From positions 1 to 64,000 of the forward strand of contig JBBQHI010000008.1 in NCBI GenBank assembly GCA_038323835.1: 64,000 nucleotides of DNA, in the 5' to 3' direction. Under the pieces are notes generated by a model. It was not told the DNA's origin, searched no databases, and saw only the letters and a program-made list of their open reading frames with translations. A program made the translations under genes and the position numbers. The DNA comes from JACVRW01 sp038323835 (GTDB lineage Bacteria; Actinomycetota; Thermoleophilia; Solirubrobacterales; Thermoleophilaceae). This document shows, piece by piece, positions 1 through 8,661 of the stretch (position 1 is the first letter of the stretch; every line of letters begins with the position of its first letter).

Positions 1-473
1 CGATTGTCCGCGTGCGCGCCGCCGTTCAGGACGTTCATCATCGGCACGGGAAGCACGTGCGCCGCCTCGCCGCCGAGGTAGCGCCACAGAGGCAGACCGG
101 CCTCGGCGGCGGCCGCCTTGGCCGCGGCCAGCGACACGCCCAGAATCGCGTTGGCCCCGAGGCGCCCCTTGTTCGGGGTGCCGTCGAGGTCGATCATCGC
201 TCGGTCGAGACCGGCTTGGTCGGCGGCGTCGAGGCCGCGGGCGACGCCGGCCAGCTCGCCGTTCACGTTGTCCACGGCCCTGGAGACGCCCTTGCCGCCC
301 CACGACGAGCCGCCGTCGCGCAGCTCCACGGCCTCGAACTCGCCGGTGGACGCGCCCGACGGCACGGCGGCGCGTCCCGAGGCCCCGGAGGCGAGGAGCA
401 CGTCCACCTCCACCGTCGGGTTCCCCCGGCTGTCCAGGATCTGCCTCGCATGGACCGTCTCGATCTTGCTCAA
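1..473 (-). CDS. eno: Enolase, N-terminal part (runs off the window)
   Basis: Enolase converts 2-phosphoglycerate to phosphoenolpyruvate in glycolysis. About 157 codons are visible, covering the N-terminal domain and the start of the barrel. The frame reads ARQILDSRGNPTVEVDV near residue 10, then VPSGASTGEFEAVELRDG with the substrate-loop SGAST, then GANAILGVSLAAAKAAA, and leaves the window at MMNVLNGGAHADN. These are strongly conserved enolase blocks. The start is a TTG at 471-473 that overlaps the TGA of mazG as TTGA, with a GAGGAG-like ribosome site just upstream, which indicates translational coupling. It is the last visible gene of the rplY-pth-mfd-surA-mazG-eno run. The C-terminal catalytic part lies outside the window. 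Confidence 0.96.
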   Translation of the reverse strand, partial: MSKIETVHARQILDSRGNPTVEVDVLLASGASGRAAVPSGASTGEFEAVELRDGGSSWGGKGVSRAVDNVNGELAGVARGLDAADQAGLDRAMIDLDGTPNKGRLGANAILGVSLAAAKAAAAEAGLPLWRYLGGEAAHVLPVPMMNVLNGGAHADN

Positions 474-1087
474 CCGTTCTCCTCCACCTGTTCGCGGTAT
501 CTGTCTGCCGCCGCCCGCAGGCTGAGCTCAGGGTCCACCCCGGCCTCCACCGCTTCGCGTACCGCGGCCAGGAGCCGGTCCCCGGGATCGTCCCCGGGAC
601 CGCTCCACTCGTGCCCGGCGGAACTCGCCCGCTTCAGCACCTTCTTCGCATAGATCGTGGACGGAAGCGTCTCGGGCAGGTGTCCGAACACCTCGCCGCC
701 CTGCTCCTGCTCGCGCTTGATCTCCTGCCAGTTGTGCACCACGTCCCCGGCGGTCTCGGCCGTGCGCTCCCCGAAGACGTGGGGGTGGCGGCGGATCAGC
801 TTCTCGCGGCAGTGATCGGCCACGGCCCCCAGGTCGCCCTTGCCGCGCTCCTCGAGGAGCAGCGCGAGGAAGTAGACCTGGAAGAGCACGTCACCGAGCT
901 CGTCGAGCATCCGCTCGTCATCTCCGAGCCGGGCCGCGTCGGCCAGCTCGTAGGCCTCCTCCACGGTGTGCGGGACGATCGAGCGCTCGTCCTGCTCGCG
1001 GTCCCACGGGCACTCCCTGCGAAGCAGGCGAGTGATCTCGTCGAGCCGCGCGAGCGCGACCGCCGGTCCGCCCTCGTCCTGCGTCAG
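470..1087 (-). CDS. mazG: MazG-family nucleoside triphosphate pyrophosphohydrolase
   Basis: All-alpha NTP pyrophosphohydrolase, a housecleaning enzyme that hydrolyses (d)NTPs to monophosphates. Read from the CTG at 1085-1087 the protein has 205 residues. ECPWDREQ lies at about residues 25-32, EEAYEL at 43-48 and DELGDVLFQV near 61-70; these acidic residues bind magnesium in the family. RRHPHVFG and NWQEIKREQ follow. The first canonical in-frame start is GTG 964, which would remove ECPWDR, so it is too late. I saw no ATG, GTG or TTG in this frame between there and about 1250. CTG 1087 is therefore a provisional start. One extra G in the minus-strand G run (1090-1093) would instead give a GTG start at 1095. 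The stop overlaps the eno start. Confidence 0.85.
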   Translation of the reverse strand: MTQDEGGPAVALARLDEITRLLRRECPWDREQDERSIVPHTVEEAYELADAARLGDDERMLDELGDVLFQVYFLALLLEERGKGDLGAVADHCREKLIRRHPHVFGERTAETAGDVVHNWQEIKREQEQGGEVFGHLPETLPSTIYAKKVLKRASSAGHEWSGPGDDPGDRLLAAVREAVEAGVDPELSLRAAADRYREQVEENG

Positions 1088-1097
1088 CGCCCCACCC

Positions 1098-2345
1098 CTA
1101 CGGGCTGGTGGGCTGCTGCGGAGTCTGCGGAGTGGGCGTCTGCGGGGTCTGCGGGGTCTGCGGAGTGCCCTGCTGGACCTGCGGGGTGCCGGTCTGCGGG
1201 GTCGCGCCCTGGGGAGCCCCGCCCGAGGCGGCGCCCGTGTTGGTCTGGTCCTTCGGGCCGTTCTTGCACTCGGCGACCTTGTAGTCGTCGGCGCAGGAGG
1301 TGTCCGCCCGGTAGCTCTCGCGGAAGTCCTTGATGAAGCCGTCCAGGGCCTTCTGCTGGCGCTGGGACCGCAGCAGGTTCTTGATGGTCTCCGAGGCCTG
1401 CGCCTGGGACTGCTGCGACGCCGGGGTGATCTTGTTGACCTTGAAGACGTACCAGCCGAACTGGGTCTTGACCGGACCCGCGACTGTGCCCTTCTTGGCC
1501 GCGAACACCGCGGTGTCCAGGGCCTTCTCCTGCTGGCCCTTGGCTACGGCCGGAAGCTTTCCGCCCTGTGCCTTCGAGGCCTCGTCGATCGAGTACTGCT
1601 TGGCCACCGCCGCGAAGTCCTGGCCGCTCGAAAGGGCGGCCTTTGCCTGGTTGGCCTTCTCCTCGGACTTCGTCAGGACGATCAGCAGGTCGCGCCGCTC
1701 CGGCTGCGCGAACCGCTTCGTGTTCTTGTCGTAGTACGACTTGACGTCGTCGTCGGAGACCTTGCTGGCGTCCTTTGTGACCTTCTGCGTGAGCTTCTGC
1801 TGCAGCTGGTCGAGCTTGACCCGGAAGAGGATGTCCTCCTCGTTCATGCCCGAGGTCTTGAGGAACGCCTGGTAGGCCTTGTCCGTGGGGAACGAAGCCT
1901 TCTTCTGGTCGGCGAAGGAGCTCTTGACCTCGGCGTCGGACACCTTGATGCCCTGCTTGTCGGCCTCCTGCTGGACCCATGCCGACTGGATCAGGAACTG
2001 CATGACCTCGCGCTTGAGCGTGTCGTACTCCTGCTGACACTGCTTCTTCAGGCTCGCCGCGGTGGGCTTCGCCTGGCCCTTGGCCACCGGCGTCTTTTGC
2101 TTGGCCGCAACGCACGCGGTGAAGTCGGGCGGGTCGGGCACGGCGGTCTGTCCGGTCTGCGCCTGTCCGCTGGCCGCGGTCTTGAGCCACTTGTCGAAGT
2201 CCTGCTGGCTGATCGTCTTGTCCCCGACCTTGGCGACGGCGCCACTGGGCACGTCGTTTCCGCATCCGGTGAACGCGACGAGGCCGAGACCGACCAGCGC
2301 GATGCTGAACATGGACCTGAGGGGGGCGTGATTCATCGAGAGCAT
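1098..2345 (-). CDS. SurA/PrsA-like peptidyl-prolyl isomerase lipoprotein
   Basis: Predicted secreted lipoprotein foldase of 415 residues. The N-terminus has a hydrophobic stretch ending in the lipobox-like AFTGC, with Cys28 as lipid anchor. A SurA_N-like helical region follows (about 40-205; DKTISQQDFDKWLK, QFLIQSAWVQQEADKQG). The rotamase (PPIC) domain is at about 215-320: RRDLLIVL, GQDFAAVAKQYSID, GWYVFKVNKI. The C-terminal 45 residues are a disordered Pro-Gln-Thr tail built from PQT repeats. The family helps secreted proteins fold outside the membrane. The gene lies between mfd and mazG in the same direction. PrsA versus SurA cannot be settled from motifs, so no symbol is given. Confidence 0.85.
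   Translation of the reverse strand: MLSMNHAPLRSMFSIALVGLGLVAFTGCGNDVPSGAVAKVGDKTISQQDFDKWLKTAASGQAQTGQTAVPDPPDFTACVAAKQKTPVAKGQAKPTAASLKKQCQQEYDTLKREVMQFLIQSAWVQQEADKQGIKVSDAEVKSSFADQKKASFPTDKAYQAFLKTSGMNEEDILFRVKLDQLQQKLTQKVTKDASKVSDDDVKSYYDKNTKRFAQPERRDLLIVLTKSEEKANQAKAALSSGQDFAAVAKQYSIDEASKAQGGKLPAVAKGQQEKALDTAVFAAKKGTVAGPVKTQFGWYVFKVNKITPASQQSQAQASETIKNLLRSQRQQKALDGFIKDFRESYRADTSCADDYKVAECKNGPKDQTNTGAASGGAPQGATPQTGTPQVQQGTPQTPQTPQTPTPQTPQQPTSP
1106..1215 (-). repeat. Short tandem repeat encoding the Pro-Gln-Thr tail
   Basis: A degenerate repeat of 9-15 bp (plus-strand core gtctgcggg) encodes the PQT-rich tail of the SurA-like lipoprotein. It is coding and in frame. Such tracts often vary in copy number between strains. 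It also lies upstream of the unresolved mazG start. Confidence 0.6.
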
Positions 2346-2465
2346 GTCTAAGCAGTGTTGGTAAAGATGCGCTAAGCCGGTAAGCGCACGCCGGGGAGGA
2401 AGGGTCAGAGCCCGGCGCGGGCGCGAAGGGTAGCAATGCTGGTCGTCGCGTCCGCAGGTACGAGT

Positions 2466-5400
2466 CTAAGCCTCCGGCTCCGGCTCCGGCCGAGTGGCCA
2501 CTTCGAGGATGGCCTCGGCCGCGCTCACCACGGCCGGGAAGCGCTCCGCGGCGTCCTCGGGCACGCGCACCCGCACCGTGCTGCGGCCGGATTCGTACAC
2601 CGCCTCGGGGATCCGCTCCCGCAATGCCCGGGCTCCTGCGGAGTCCAGCTCGATCGGGGCCACCGCCATCCGCCCGCCCCTGAAGTCCACCGTCCGCGCG
2701 CCGGCGCGGCCGAGCTTGATGCGGGCGTCCTGGAGCCTGATCAGGTTGTCGAGCGGCTCGGGCACCGGGCCGAAGCGGTCCTCGAGCTCCTCGCGCAGGA
2801 GGATCAGGTCGGCCACCTCGCGGGCGCCCGCCACCCGCCGGTGGAGCTCGATCTTGGCCGCCTCGTAGGGCACGTAGTCACCGGGCACGTAGGCGTCCAC
2901 CGGCACGTCCATGCGCACGGGCTCGGCGGCCTCCTCGGCGGAATCCGCCGCCAGCAGCCGCACCGCCTCGTCGAGCATCCCCATGTAGAGCTCGAACCCG
3001 ATCGCGGCCACGTGGCCCGACTGGTCCGCCCCGAGGAGATTGCCCGCGCCACGGATCTCGAGGTCCCGCATCGCGATCTTGAATCCCGACCCGAGCTCGG
3101 TGTAGTCCGAGAGCGTGGACAGCCGCGCCGCGGCGTCCTCTGAGAGCACGGCCGACGACGGGTAGAGGAGGTAGGCGTAGGCCCGCTCGCGCGAACGCCC
3201 GACGCGCCCGCGGATCTGGTAGAGCTGCGCCAGCCCGAGCTCGTCCGCGCGTTCCACGATCAGGGTGTTCGCACTCGCGATGTCGAGCCCGGACTCCACG
3301 ATGGTGGTGCACACCAGCACGTTCGCGCCACCGCGAAGGAAGTCGAGCATCACCTTTTCGAGGTCGCCGTCTGCCATCTGTCCGTGGGCCACGGCCACAC
3401 GTGCGCTCGGCACCATCGCGCGGACGCGCTCGGCGGTCTCGTCGATCGAGCTCACGCGATTGTGGATGAAGAACGCCTGCCCCTTGCGCTCCACCTCGCG
3501 CTCGATGGCGCGGCGCACCAGCTCCTCGTCGTAGTCGCCGACGTAGGTGCGCACCGGCCTCCGGCCCTCCGGCGGAGTCTCGATCACGGAGATGTCGCGC
3601 AGCCCGGCGAGCGACATCTGGAGCGTCCGCGGGATCGGCGTGGCCGACAGCGAGAGCACGTCCACCCGCAGCCGCAGCTGGCGCAGCAGCTCCTTCTGCT
3701 TCACGCCGAACCGCTGTTCCTCGTCCACGATCAGCAGGCCGAGGTCCTTCGGGCGCACGTCACGCGAGAGCAGCCGGTGGGTCCCGATCATCACGTCGAC
3801 GCTCCCGGCGGAGAAGTCGCTGAGCGCGGTGCGCACCTCCGCGGAGGAGCGGAAGCGCGAGGCCACCTCGATCCTGATCGGGTAGTCCCGCATGCGCTCG
3901 GAGAAGGTGCCGAAGTGCTGCTGGGCCAGCACCGTCGTGGGCACGAGGAACATCACCTGCTTGCCGTCCTCCACCGCCTTGAAGGCGGCCCGCAGGGCCA
4001 CCTCGGTCTTGCCGTAGCCCACGTCCCCGCAGATCAGGCGATCCATGGGCCGCGCCTCCTCCATGTCGGCGCGCACCGCCTCGATCGCGTCCATCTGATC
4101 CGGGGTCTCGCGGTAGGGGAAACGCTCCTCGAACTCCGTCAGCCACTCGCCGTCGCTCGCGAAGGCGTGTCCGGCGCGGCGCCTTCGCTCCGCGTACAGG
4201 TTGATCAGCTCGCCGGCCAGGGCCTCGGCCGCGCGCCGGGCCTTGAGCTTCATCTGCTCCCACTGCTTGCCGCCCAGCTTGGAGAGCGGCGGGTCCCCGG
4301 CGTCCGCGCCCACGTAGCGGCTGATCTTGTGGAGCTGGTCGCTGGGGACGAAGACGCGATCGCCGTCCCGGTACTCGAGCTCCAGGTAGTCGCGGGTGAT
4401 CCCCGCCACCGTCTTGGTCTCGAAGCCCACGAACATGGCGATCCCGTGGTCCTCGTGCACCACGGGCGAGCCCGCCCGCAGCTCGGTGAAGGAGGCGATG
4501 GCCGCGCTGCCCGCCGTGCGCGGCCCGGCCTGGCGGCCCTCCGAGCGCCGGTTGCGCAGGAGGCGGTGCTCGGGGAGCACCGCCAGCTTCATGCCCGGGG
4601 CGAGGAACCCCTCGCGCAGGCCGGCGTGGGCGAAGGTCACTCCCGGCTGGCCGGACGCGGGCTTGCCGTCGAGGAAGTCCGCGTGGACCCGGGCGAGGTT
4701 GTAGCGGGCGCGCTCGGCCTCGCCCCGACGCGCCCAGGCCACGAACGTGCGGTAGCCGGAGCGCACGAGCTTCTCCAGCTCGGGCTCCGCCTCCTTGAGC
4801 GAGCGGGCGGCCGTGTCCGCGCTCTGGGCGCGGAACTCGTGCGGCTGGTCCTGCGACATGCTCGACAGGCGCAGCTCCGCGCGCTCGGTCAGCGCGGCGT
4901 CGAGACGGTCGGGCGGCACGTAGAGGTGGTGCGCGTCGTCGTCGTGGAAGCTGGCGGTGACGTCATCCCAGTAGTCGCGCAGCGACGGAGCCAGCTCCTC
5001 CTCCGCGGCCACCGCGATCAGAGCGTCGGCCGGCACCAGGTCGAGCATCTCGCGGAAGCGGTCCACCGGCAGCACGTCGGCCACGTCGGGTCGTTCGGAC
5101 TCGTCGGAGGCGGCCGCAATCTCGGCCAGCTCGCGATGCTCGGGCGCGAGCTCGGCGGCCGGCGCGATCTCCACCCGCTCGGCCTCCTCCAGCGAGCGCT
5201 GGGTGAAGGTCGAGAACCATGTGAGCCGCTCCACCTCCACGTCGAAGAGCTCGCAGCGCACCGCCCGCTCCTCGGTGGCCGGGTACACGTCCAGGATGTC
5301 CCCGCGAACGGCGAACTGGCCGCGGTTCTCCACCTGATCTACACGCTCGTAGCCGCACGCCACGAGCTGGTCGGCCGCCTCGTCGAGGTCCAGCAGCCCG

Positions 5401-5828
5401 CCCTTCTCGATCTCGAAGCCGTGCGGGCGAAGATCGGGGTCGGGCACCTTCTCGGCGAGCGCCACGGCGGAGGTGACCAGCACGGCCGCGCCCCCGCCCA
5501 GCAGGGCGTCGAGGGCGGCGATGCGCAGGCCGACCAGGTGGGGTGGCGGCGCGAGATGCGACTCGTAGCGGACCCCCCGGGCGGGGTAGAAGCGGACCTG
5601 GCGCGGCGCCAGATAGGTGCGTAGGTCGGCGGTGAGGTCACGGGCGGCGCGATCGTCGCCGGCCACCACCATCGCCGGGCGCTCGGGGTGGAGGTCGATC
5701 AGGGACGCGAGCAGGTACGGGCGCAGGCTCGACGACACGAACACGCGCTGCGGCTCCTGCCGCGCGGCCTCTGAGAGTGCGGTGACCTCCGGGGTCTCTT
5801 GTGCGTATGTGAGGAGGGAGCGGAGCAT
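2466..5828 (-). CDS. mfd: Transcription-repair coupling factor Mfd
   Basis: Mfd is a DNA translocase that removes RNA polymerase stalled at lesions and recruits UvrA. Its 1120 residues match the family length. The N-terminus is UvrB-like (VFVSSSLRPYLLASLIDLHPERPAMVVAGDD). A CarD-like RNA polymerase interaction domain is at about 450-510 (GSPVVHEDHGIAMFVG, YRDGDRVFVPSDQLHKISRY). The RecG-like motor has Walker A GDVGYGKTE near residue 600, the DEEQ box near 700 (LLIVDEEQRFGVKQKE) and motif VI RGRVGRSRERAYAYLLYP. The C-terminal TRCF domain follows. The start is the ATG at 5826-5828. A TACAAT sequence at 5870-5875 could be a -10 element, giving a leader of about 35 nt, so mfd may also be transcribed independently of pth. 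Confidence 0.97.
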   Translation of the reverse strand: MLRSLLTYAQETPEVTALSEAARQEPQRVFVSSSLRPYLLASLIDLHPERPAMVVAGDDRAARDLTADLRTYLAPRQVRFYPARGVRYESHLAPPPHLVGLRIAALDALLGGGAAVLVTSAVALAEKVPDPDLRPHGFEIEKGGLLDLDEAADQLVACGYERVDQVENRGQFAVRGDILDVYPATEERAVRCELFDVEVERLTWFSTFTQRSLEEAERVEIAPAAELAPEHRELAEIAAASDESERPDVADVLPVDRFREMLDLVPADALIAVAAEEELAPSLRDYWDDVTASFHDDDAHHLYVPPDRLDAALTERAELRLSSMSQDQPHEFRAQSADTAARSLKEAEPELEKLVRSGYRTFVAWARRGEAERARYNLARVHADFLDGKPASGQPGVTFAHAGLREGFLAPGMKLAVLPEHRLLRNRRSEGRQAGPRTAGSAAIASFTELRAGSPVVHEDHGIAMFVGFETKTVAGITRDYLELEYRDGDRVFVPSDQLHKISRYVGADAGDPPLSKLGGKQWEQMKLKARRAAEALAGELINLYAERRRRAGHAFASDGEWLTEFEERFPYRETPDQMDAIEAVRADMEEARPMDRLICGDVGYGKTEVALRAAFKAVEDGKQVMFLVPTTVLAQQHFGTFSERMRDYPIRIEVASRFRSSAEVRTALSDFSAGSVDVMIGTHRLLSRDVRPKDLGLLIVDEEQRFGVKQKELLRQLRLRVDVLSLSATPIPRTLQMSLAGLRDISVIETPPEGRRPVRTYVGDYDEELVRRAIEREVERKGQAFFIHNRVSSIDETAERVRAMVPSARVAVAHGQMADGDLEKVMLDFLRGGANVLVCTTIVESGLDIASANTLIVERADELGLAQLYQIRGRVGRSRERAYAYLLYPSSAVLSEDAAARLSTLSDYTELGSGFKIAMRDLEIRGAGNLLGADQSGHVAAIGFELYMGMLDEAVRLLAADSAEEAAEPVRMDVPVDAYVPGDYVPYEAAKIELHRRVAGAREVADLILLREELEDRFGPVPEPLDNLIRLQDARIKLGRAGARTVDFRGGRMAVAPIELDSAGARALRERIPEAVYESGRSTVRVRVPEDAAERFPAVVSAAEAILEVATRPEPEPEA

Positions 5829-5888
5829 GCGGCGCGGCCGCCCGGCGGTGCCGCGCGGCTCGTCCCTCGATTGTAGGCGCCGGGCTGC

Positions 5889-6425
5889 CTAGGAGATCAG
5901 GCGCTCCAGCTCGTCGGCGGAGCTCTCCACGAGGGCGCGCACCTCGTCCGGAGGCTCGCGAAAACGGCCAAGGACCCAGGCCGAGACGATCTCGGGATCG
6001 GTGCTGTCCGGGCGCCCCACGCCCACCCGGATGCGGTGAAAATCCGGGCTGCCGAGCCCCTGCTTGAGTGACTTGAGGCCGTTGTGGCCGGCCAGCCCGC
6101 CGCCGAGACGGGCCTCGATGCGGCCGAACGGCAGGTCGATCTCGTCGTGGATGGCCACCACCCGGTCGAGGTCCACGCCGAGCGCCCCCCGGGCGGGGCC
6201 GGCGGAGTTGCCCGAGTCGTTCATGTGCGTCTGAGGGAGAAGCACCGCGACCCGCGGACCGCCGGGCCCCGTGCGGCCGTCGGTGTAGAGACCGGCGTAG
6301 CGAGAGCGGGCCTTCGGGAGGCCCCAGCGCTGCGCGGCCAGGTTCGCCACCTCGAAGCCGATGTTGTGGCGGGTCCGGGCGTAGCGGTCACCCGGGTTGC
6401 CGAGGCCGACGATCAGCCAGTCGAC
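5889..6425 (-). CDS. pth: Peptidyl-tRNA hydrolase
   Basis: Pth cleaves peptidyl-tRNA released by stalled ribosomes, recycling tRNA. The frame opens with VDWLIVGLGNPGDRYARTRHNIGFEVANLAA, which is the family's N-terminal signature and contains the catalytic-His motif RHNIG. Later come LLPQTHMNDSG, VVAIHDEIDLPFG and GGLAGHNGLKSL, then HRIRVGVGRP. About 178 residues are visible, normal for the family. No ATG, GTG or TTG precedes the conserved core in this frame; the listed 5' end is the GTC codon at 6423-6425. One extra G in the GGG run (plus strand CCC 6425-6427) would connect it to an ATG at 6446-6448, 25 bp after the rplY stop. The first canonical in-frame start, GTG 6350, would delete the core motif. 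Confidence 0.9.
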   Translation of the reverse strand, partial: VDWLIVGLGNPGDRYARTRHNIGFEVANLAAQRWGLPKARSRYAGLYTDGRTGPGGPRVAVLLPQTHMNDSGNSAGPARGALGVDLDRVVAIHDEIDLPFGRIEARLGGGLAGHNGLKSLKQGLGSPDFHRIRVGVGRPDSTDPEIVSAWVLGRFREPPDEVRALVESSADELERLIS

Positions 6426-6472
6426 CCTGCCGCCACCTTCACCGCCATCGCCGGAGCGGCGGCGGAAGAGAC

Positions 6473-7183
6473 TCAGGACTCCCCGTCCTCCGAGGAGCCG
6501 CCGCCACCATCGTCGCCGCCACCATCGTCGCCGCCGGCCACCTCGCCCTCCGCGGCCTCGCCCTCCTCGCCCACGAGCTCGGTCTCCTCCTCGATCTCGT
6601 CGGCCTCCTCGACCTCGGTGGGGACGACGACCGTGGCCACGATCGTCTCCTCGAGGTCATCGAGGAACTCGACGCCCTCGGGCGGGGTGAGCTCGGAGAG
6701 GTGCATCGTCGCGGCGATCTCCATGCCGGACACGTCGACGGTGATGTAGTCGGGAAGGGCGGTGGGCAGCGCCTCGATCTGGAGCTGGTGCGCGACCTGC
6801 TCCATCACGCCGCCCTCCTTGACGCCCGGCGCCTCCTCGGCGCCCTCGATGTGAACGGCCACGGGCGCCTGGATCTTCTCGTCCAGCCGGACCTCGAGAA
6901 GGTCTATGTGCATCACGTCGCCGCGCACGGGGTGCAGCTGCTGGTCCTTGACGATCACGGGCCGGGTCTTGGTCCCGCCGATCTCGAGGTCGATGAGGGC
7001 GGACCCGTCCACCAGCACCTTGCGCAGAACGCGCGCGTCCACCTTGAAGGAAACGCAGTCGCCGCCGGTCCCGCCGTAGACGATGCCCGGCACCTGGCCG
7101 GTCCTGCGCAGCCTGCGCACGGCACGGCTGCCGTGCTCGGGCCGCTCGTCGACGCTGAGCGTGGGTCGTTTTGAGTCCGCCAT
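6473..7183 (-). CDS. rplY: Ribosomal protein bL25, Ctc form
   Basis: Binds 5S rRNA in the large ribosomal subunit; the longer Ctc form is often linked to general stress. The protein has 236 residues. The L25 domain is at about 10-95 (HGSRAVRRLRRTGQVPGIVYGG, PVIVKDQQLHPVRGDVMHIDLL). The TL5-type C-terminal beta domain is at 100-190 (DEKIQAPVAVHIEGAEEAPGV, PDYITVDVSGMEIAATMHLSEL). The last 45 residues are an unusual Glu-rich then Gly/Asp-rich tail (GGDDGGGDDGGGG). Adjacency to pth is a classic bacterial arrangement. A TACACT at 7194-7199 lies 10 nt before the ATG, so the transcript is probably almost leaderless. Confidence 0.96.
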   Translation of the reverse strand: MADSKRPTLSVDERPEHGSRAVRRLRRTGQVPGIVYGGTGGDCVSFKVDARVLRKVLVDGSALIDLEIGGTKTRPVIVKDQQLHPVRGDVMHIDLLEVRLDEKIQAPVAVHIEGAEEAPGVKEGGVMEQVAHQLQIEALPTALPDYITVDVSGMEIAATMHLSELTPPEGVEFLDDLEETIVATVVVPTEVEEADEIEEETELVGEEGEAAEGEVAGGDDGGGDDGGGGSSEDGES

Positions 7184-7220
7184 CCGGCGCGCCAGTGTAG
7201 CGGGGGCCGGTTGTCGTACC

Positions 7221-7226
7221 TATCCT
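7221..7226 (+). promoter_or_regulatory. Putative -10 box of the ABC1-kinase gene
   Basis: TATCCT lies 9 nt upstream of the GTG start at 7236, with no Shine-Dalgarno sequence between. That geometry predicts a leaderless or nearly leaderless mRNA. The opposing rplY -10 box (7194-7199) is less than 30 bp away, so the two divergent promoters overlap. Confidence 0.5.
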
Positions 7227-7235
7227 CACCCTGGC

Positions 7236-8654
7236 GTGACCGAGCCTGACGACAGACCCATTCCCACCGGCCGCGTGAGGCGCACGGCGGAGGTGGGAAC
7301 GGTCCTCGGCTCCCAGGGAGCCCGCTACGCCGGCACCCGGGCGGCCAACCTCGCACGCTCCCCGGATGCCCGCGCCGAGGCGCTCGAGCGCCGCCACCTC
7401 GAGGCGGCCGAGCGGATGGTCCAGACGCTCGGCCGGATGAAGGGGGCGGCGATGAAGATCGGCCAGCTCGCGTCCTTCATCGACACCGAGTTCCTCCCCC
7501 CGGAGTACCGCGAGCTGTACCAGGAGCAGCTGGCCTCGCTGCGCACATCGGCGCCGCCGATGCCGTGGAAGAAGGTGGAGCGGGTCCTGCGCTCCGAATG
7601 GGAAGAGCCGGTCGACGAGCTGTTCGAGAGCTTCGACCGGGAGGCGTCGGCGGCCGCGTCCATCGGCCAGGTGCACCGGGCCGTGCTGCACGACGGGCGC
7701 GCCGTGGCGGTGAAGGTTCAGTACCCGGGCGTGGCCGAGGCGATCCGGGCCGACATGCAGAACGCCGGGATGCTCATGCGGATGGCGAAGGCGCTGGCTC
7801 CCGGCCTGGACGCCAAGGCGGCGGCCGACGAGCTGAAGGAACGGGTGCTGGAGGAGCTCGACTACGAGCTCGAGGCCCAGAACCAGCGCGCGTTCGCACG
7901 GGCCTACCGGGACCATCCCTTTATCTACGTGCCCGACGTGGTGACCCGGTTGTCCACCGAGAGGGTGCTCGTGTCCGAGTGGGTGGACGGAGTGGGCTTC
8001 GACGAGGTCCTGGCCCGGCCGGCCGAGGAGCGCAACCGCTTCGGGGAGATCGTCTACCGGTTCTGCTTCGGATCGATCTACCACCTCCAGCACTTCAACG
8101 CCGATGCCCATCCGGGGAACTACCTGCTGATGGACGACGGGCGCGTGGCCTTCATCGACTTCGGGATGACCAAGCAGCTCGACCGCAGCCAGATCGACCT
8201 GGAGGTGGCCGCGCTCGAGGCGATCTTCTCCGAGGATCCGGAGCAGCTTCGGGTGGCGCTCCACGACCTCGGCTTCCTGCGCGACCCGCGCAAGGTGGAC
8301 GCCGAGGAGCTGATGCACCACGTCCGCGTGATCGGCGGCTGGTACATGGAGGACCGCGAGGTGACCGTGGACTCGTTCCGCGTGATGGAGGCGATCTCGG
8401 CCGTCTCCGACCCCCGCTCCGACTTCTACCGGCTGGTCCGCCGCGAGAACCTGCCCGCGAACGAGCTGATGGGCCGGCGGATGGAGACCGGGGTGCTGGC
8501 CGTGCTGGCCCAGCTCCGGGCCACGCGCAACTGGTACCGCATCGGCCGCGAGTGGTGGTTCGGCGACCCGCCCGCCACCGAGCTCGGGCGGCAGGAGTGG
8601 GCGTACTTCGAGGGCCGGGGCGAGCGGCCGCGGGGCCGGGTCTCGCCGGGCTGA
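7236..8654 (+). CDS. ABC1/UbiB-family atypical protein kinase
   Basis: ABC1 (ADCK/UbiB) proteins are atypical kinases/ATPases tied to quinone lipid metabolism. This one has 472 residues from the GTG at 7236. The KxGQ-type motif is MKIGQLASF near residue 72. An Ala-rich loop, ASAAASIGQVHRAVL, is near 137-151, and the lysine-bearing AVKVQYPG is near 157. The catalytic-loop equivalent NADAHPGNYLL is near 287-297, and the DFG motif (AFIDFGMTKQL) near 305. All hallmark motifs are intact, so it is probably active. It stands alone on the plus strand between two minus-strand blocks. Its substrate is unknown here; no quinone-biosynthesis gene is adjacent. A longer upstream reading to 7083 overlaps rplY and lacks family motifs. 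Confidence 0.9.
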   Translation: MTEPDDRPIPTGRVRRTAEVGTVLGSQGARYAGTRAANLARSPDARAEALERRHLEAAERMVQTLGRMKGAAMKIGQLASFIDTEFLPPEYRELYQEQLASLRTSAPPMPWKKVERVLRSEWEEPVDELFESFDREASAAASIGQVHRAVLHDGRAVAVKVQYPGVAEAIRADMQNAGMLMRMAKALAPGLDAKAAADELKERVLEELDYELEAQNQRAFARAYRDHPFIYVPDVVTRLSTERVLVSEWVDGVGFDEVLARPAEERNRFGEIVYRFCFGSIYHLQHFNADAHPGNYLLMDDGRVAFIDFGMTKQLDRSQIDLEVAALEAIFSEDPEQLRVALHDLGFLRDPRKVDAEELMHHVRVIGGWYMEDREVTVDSFRVMEAISAVSDPRSDFYRLVRRENLPANELMGRRMETGVLAVLAQLRATRNWYRIGREWWFGDPPATELGRQEWAYFEGRGERPRGRVSPG

Positions 8655-8661
8655 GCGGCCG

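Noticed and set aside
3384..5624. A 746-codon frame antisense to mfd
   Set aside because: Low-complexity Arg/His/Leu composition, no motifs, and it lies entirely within a well-supported gene on the other strand.
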